From contig CAAEOZ010000088.1 in assembly GCA_900757715.1 (NCBI GenBank), forward strand, positions 1-7,832: a DNA stretch of 7,832 bases, in the 5' to 3' direction. The notes below the pieces were generated by a model. It was not told the origin of the DNA. It did no database searches and saw only the letters and a list, made by a program, of their open reading frames with translations. The stretch is from an uncultured Veillonella sp. (GTDB lineage Bacteria > Bacillota > Negativicutes > Veillonellales > Veillonellaceae). The translations under genes and the position numbers were made by a program. Positions 5,862-7,832 of the stretch are shown piece after piece. Position 1 is the stretch's first letter. Every line of letters starts with the position of its first letter.

Positions 5862-6890
5862 ATGGATTATTTTCACTACACCTATAAACACAATCACATA
5901 GATTTTAATAGTGATATATATAAGGTTAGTACATATCATTACAACTGGCACAGTGGCGTAGAAATCCTAATCTTGTTAAAAGGTAGAATTGATATGAGTT
6001 GTAATAGTGAGGTTTTCACGATGGATCCGCTCGATACAATTATTATTTCTCCTCAAGTTGGACACGCTACATTAGCCTTAGAAGAAGATACAACGGCCCT
6101 TGTTATTCATGTAAGTAAGGAGTTTTTCCAACACTTTGATCCTAATTTTGGAATGTATCAATTTGTATTGCGCTCAGATAAAACTAATCGGTATAATCAA
6201 TTCTTTGCGTCTTTACGTCATCATGCAGCACAAATGATGTTACTAATGGTGAGTGGTGAAAGTCCTGATCGTCAATTATGCTTGGAGAGTCACTATTTAT
6301 CGTTGACTAGTGATATATATCGTGAAATTGATGCGGTTAAGACTATCCCTGTACATACAAAGCCTGCTGATATGACCGTAGCTACCTTTGATAAAATGAT
6401 TGCTTACATTGATGAAAACTATCAGCAAAAGATTGAGTTAGAAGATATTGCCAAAATTGGCGGTTATAATGTGAACTATACATCTCAGTTTTTTAAACGC
6501 CAATTAGGTGTTTCTTTTCTTGAATATGTTTTGCGTTTGCGGTTGCGAGAGGCAACAGTACGTTTGGTCAATTCTAATGATGGGGTTGCACATATTGCAA
6601 GCAGCTGTGGGTTTGCAGATATTAAAGCCTTTAATGTAGCTTTTAAGAAACATTTCCATACGACGCCATCAGAATATCGTAAACAAGCAAAAGAGATGGG
6701 GCGTAAAACAAAACTACATGATTGGAAGGAAATTATCTCTACTCAAGAAAATGATATTATGGAAATCTTACAATCTTGCGTAGCCTATAGAGATGATTCT
6801 GTATATAGTCTTGAATTAAAGCAGGCTAATCAAAAATTACAGGACGTTAAGGAACAACTTGAGAGTGTTGTTAGAAAACTATCATCTTAA
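5862..6890 (+). CDS. AraC-family transcriptional regulator
   Basis: A 342-aa DNA-binding protein. Residues 1 to about 110 form an AraC-type cupin sensor domain (WHSGVEILILLKG at 29-41, MDPLDTIIISPQVGHA at 54-69). A helical linker follows to about 170. The AraC/XylS double helix-turn-helix spans about 175-275, with the first HTH around IELEDIAKIGGYNVNYTSQF and the second around VAHIASSCGFADIKAFNVAF, closed by the family motif HTTPSEYR. Unusually, some 67 residues follow that motif, ending in a heptad-like amphipathic stretch (LELKQANQKLQDVKEQLESV, about 317-336) that may be a coiled coil. ATG 5862 has GGGAG 12 bases upstream, a modest site. It precedes ttdA on the same strand with a terminator between, so it probably controls ttdA, itself or both; tartrate or a related acid as ligand is inference. 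Confidence 0.92.
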   Translation: MDYFHYTYKHNHIDFNSDIYKVSTYHYNWHSGVEILILLKGRIDMSCNSEVFTMDPLDTIIISPQVGHATLALEEDTTALVIHVSKEFFQHFDPNFGMYQFVLRSDKTNRYNQFFASLRHHAAQMMLLMVSGESPDRQLCLESHYLSLTSDIYREIDAVKTIPVHTKPADMTVATFDKMIAYIDENYQQKIELEDIAKIGGYNVNYTSQFFKRQLGVSFLEYVLRLRLREATVRLVNSNDGVAHIASSCGFADIKAFNVAFKKHFHTTPSEYRKQAKEMGRKTKLHDWKEIISTQENDIMEILQSCVAYRDDSVYSLELKQANQKLQDVKEQLESVVRKLSS

Positions 6891-6957
6891 TTTATCTAGC
6901 TTCAATGCGGTGATAATATGGCGTAAACTTTATAGCGTTATTTTTCCAATTTTAAAA

Positions 6958-6992
6958 ATATACAATCATTAGGTATAGGTGATTTTGTATAT
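6958..6992. repeat. Imperfect inverted repeat upstream of the AraC-gene terminator
   Basis: ATATACAATCA (6958-6968) matches the reverse complement of TGATTTTGTATAT (6980-6992) except for two extra T in the right arm. The arms are 11 bases apart. The right arm also carries one copy of each of the two repeated motifs in this region. Confidence 0.4.
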
Positions 6993-7000
6993 ATCATAAT
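6985..7000 (+). repeat. Direct repeat copy 1 (TTGTATAT...ATAAT)
   Basis: TTGTATATATCATAAT is identical at 14 of 16 positions to 7075-7090, exactly 90 bp downstream. It could be one of a pair of regulator sites. Confidence 0.4.
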
Positions 7001-7018
7001 AGTAAATAAATATATGGT

Positions 7019-7062
7019 AAAAGAGTATTACTTCAGATAAGTAGTGCTCTTTTTCTTTTTTT
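7019..7062 (+). terminator. Rho-independent terminator of the AraC regulator gene
   Basis: A 15-bp stem (7019-7033 with 7039-7053, two G-T wobbles) around a 5-base loop runs into a T-rich tract at 7050-7062 interrupted by one C. It lies 128 bases after the AraC stop and separates that gene from ttdA. Confidence 0.88.
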
Positions 7063-7074
7063 ATATGGGCGAAA

Positions 7075-7090
7075 TTGTATATTTGATAAT
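7075..7090 (+). repeat. Direct repeat copy 2 (TTGTATAT...ATAAT)
   Basis: TTGTATATTTGATAAT differs from copy 1 (6985-7000) at two positions. It lies just past the terminator and about 110 bp upstream of the candidate ttdA promoter. Confidence 0.4.
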
Positions 7091-7165
7091 ATTAGACTCT
7101 ATAGATTCGGGTGATTTTATATAATTCTAAGGTCCTTGTGCCAATAAAACAAACTTGTAAATTGG

Positions 7166-7194
7166 ATAGTTATATCTCTGAAAAAGAGTACAAT
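7166..7194 (+). promoter_or_regulatory. Candidate ttdA promoter with weak -35
   Basis: TACAAT (7189-7194) is a good -10 box, but the sequence 17 bases upstream is ATAGTT (7166-7171), a poor -35. The better TTGGAT (7162-7167) is 21 bases away, too far. A good -10 with a poor -35 is the usual form of an activator-dependent promoter, in line with the AraC regulator next door. The predicted leader is about 75 nt. Confidence 0.4.
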
Positions 7195-7262
7195 GTAATT
7201 AGTGATAGGTACTAAGGTTATAAATAGACAGTATTATAGAGTTCTAAATAGTGAAGTCCTAT

Positions 7263-7268
7263 AGGAGG
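7263..7268 (+). promoter_or_regulatory. ttdA ribosome binding site
   Basis: AGGAGG lies 6 bases before ATG 7275 and fixes the start of the truncated ttdA gene. Confidence 0.88.
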
Positions 7269-7274
7269 TTTACG

Positions 7275-7832
7275 ATGAGTACGAAGGATCAACAAGTGCA
7301 AGAAATGACAAATAAAATAGCTAACTTCATTTCTTATATGGCAAAGGTATTGCCTGATGATGTACAAGAAAAAATCCATGAATTAGCTAAGGATGAAAAA
7401 AATCCTATGGCTAAATCTATTTATGAAACAATGCAACATAATATGGATTTAGCAGCTCAGCTTAATCGCCCTTCATGCCAAGATACAGGTGTATTACAGT
7501 TTTGGGTAAAAGTAGGTTCTAACTATCCCCTAATTGGTGAGCTAGAGGAAATCTTAAAAGATGCTACATATAAAGCTACACAAGAAGCTCCTTTGCGACT
7601 AAATTGTGTGGAAACCTTTGATGAATTTAACACTGGTACAAATATTGGTTTGACAGCACCTTATATTCACTGGGATATCATTCCTGGACGTGATGATGTA
7701 GAAATTTTTCCATACATGGCTGGTGGTGGTTGTTCTTTGCCAGGTTCTGGTAAAACATTAATGCCAGGCGAAGGTTATGAAGGTGTTGCTAAGTTTGTTC
7801 TCGACTTGATGACGAGCTATGGTTTAAATGCG
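7275..7832 (+). CDS. ttdA: L(+)-tartrate dehydratase alpha subunit TtdA (3' end outside window)
   Basis: The first 186 residues of a protein of about 300 are visible; the frame is open to the last base. TtdA with TtdB dehydrates L(+)-tartrate to oxaloacetate, using an oxygen-sensitive [4Fe-4S] cluster, in the cytosol of anaerobically growing cells. Family motifs are NRPSCQDTG with cluster ligand Cys68, FWVKVGS, APLRLNCVETFDEFNTG, WDIIPG and MAGGGCSLPG with Cys153, followed by LMPGEGYEGV. From memory it resembles E. coli TtdA closely along its whole visible length, including the N-terminal PDDV segment. The other possibility is a two-subunit class I fumarase alpha subunit, which shares the same fold and motifs. 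AGGAGG precedes the ATG by 6 bases. It is expected to be followed by ttdB beyond the window. The AraC regulator upstream is the likely controller. Confidence 0.87.
   Translation, partial: MSTKDQQVQEMTNKIANFISYMAKVLPDDVQEKIHELAKDEKNPMAKSIYETMQHNMDLAAQLNRPSCQDTGVLQFWVKVGSNYPLIGELEEILKDATYKATQEAPLRLNCVETFDEFNTGTNIGLTAPYIHWDIIPGRDDVEIFPYMAGGGCSLPGSGKTLMPGEGYEGVAKFVLDLMTSYGLNA

Larger units (their letters stand above)
6891..7274. other. Intergenic region between the AraC regulator and ttdA
   Basis: This 384-bp stretch holds no convincing coding frame. It contains an inverted repeat (6958-6992), the AraC-gene terminator (7019-7062), a repeated TTGTATAT motif (6985-7000 and 7075-7090), a repeated GGTGATTTT motif (6978 and 7110), a TACAAT -10 candidate (7189-7194) and the ttdA ribosome binding site (AGGAGG, 7263-7268). 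Confidence 0.65.

Noticed and set aside
7171..7188. Hairpin CTCT...AGAG upstream of the ttdA -10 box
   Set aside because: Only four base pairs, expected by chance in this sequence.
1..7832. Mobile element, CRISPR array, toxin-antitoxin or defence island
   Set aside because: No transposase, spaced repeats, paired small genes or terminal repeats were seen; the gene content is metabolic and regulatory.

Overview
The window looks like chromosome from a low-GC, Gram-negative-type Firmicute of the Negativicutes, most likely Veillonella or a close relative. This is inferred from AT-rich intergenic DNA, strong AGGAGG-type ribosome binding sites, and protein sequences that combine Firmicute-type versions (GuaC, a YuaJ/ThiT-like S component, MoeA) with an E. 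coli-like tartrate dehydratase. No mobile element, CRISPR array, rRNA or tRNA was seen.

Layout. (1) 1-831, +: the C-terminal part of an MFS transporter cut by the window edge, with its own terminator. (2) 969-1955, -: guaC (GMP reductase), convergent with the MFS gene, with a strong sigma-70 promoter and a separate terminator. (3) 2139-5002, +: a tight three-gene operon of a ThiT-like ECF S component, a MobA-MobB fusion and moeA. The genes overlap by 8 and 20 bp, and the operon is read from a promoter back-to-back with that of guaC. (4) 5003-5333: a 330-bp intergenic stretch with palindromes, a terminator hairpin and a promoter. (5) 5334-5669, +: a small cupin protein with its own terminator. 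(6) 5684-5809, +: a possible 41-aa hydrophobic peptide, weakly supported. (7) 5862-6890, +: an AraC-family regulator with an unusual C-terminal extension. (8) 6891-7274: a second intergenic stretch with a strong terminator and repeated AT-rich motifs. (9) 7275 to the end, +: ttdA, the alpha subunit of L(+)-tartrate dehydratase, truncated by the window end.

How the genes work together. MobA-MobB and MoeA carry out late molybdenum-cofactor steps: MoeA inserts molybdate and MobA attaches GMP to give the guanine dinucleotide form. The same transcript begins with a vitamin-transporter S component whose family normally carries thiamine, but this copy lacks a TPP riboswitch and has Ser where other ThiT proteins have a binding-site His. 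The AraC regulator lies immediately upstream of ttdA, so it is the obvious candidate controller of tartrate (or a related dicarboxylate) breakdown; this is inference from position.

Nothing here is clearly a new defence or mobile system. The observations most worth following are the ThiT-like gene in a Moco operon, the operator-like palindrome inside the cupin promoter, the AraC/ttdA intergenic repeats and the small hydrophobic ORF.
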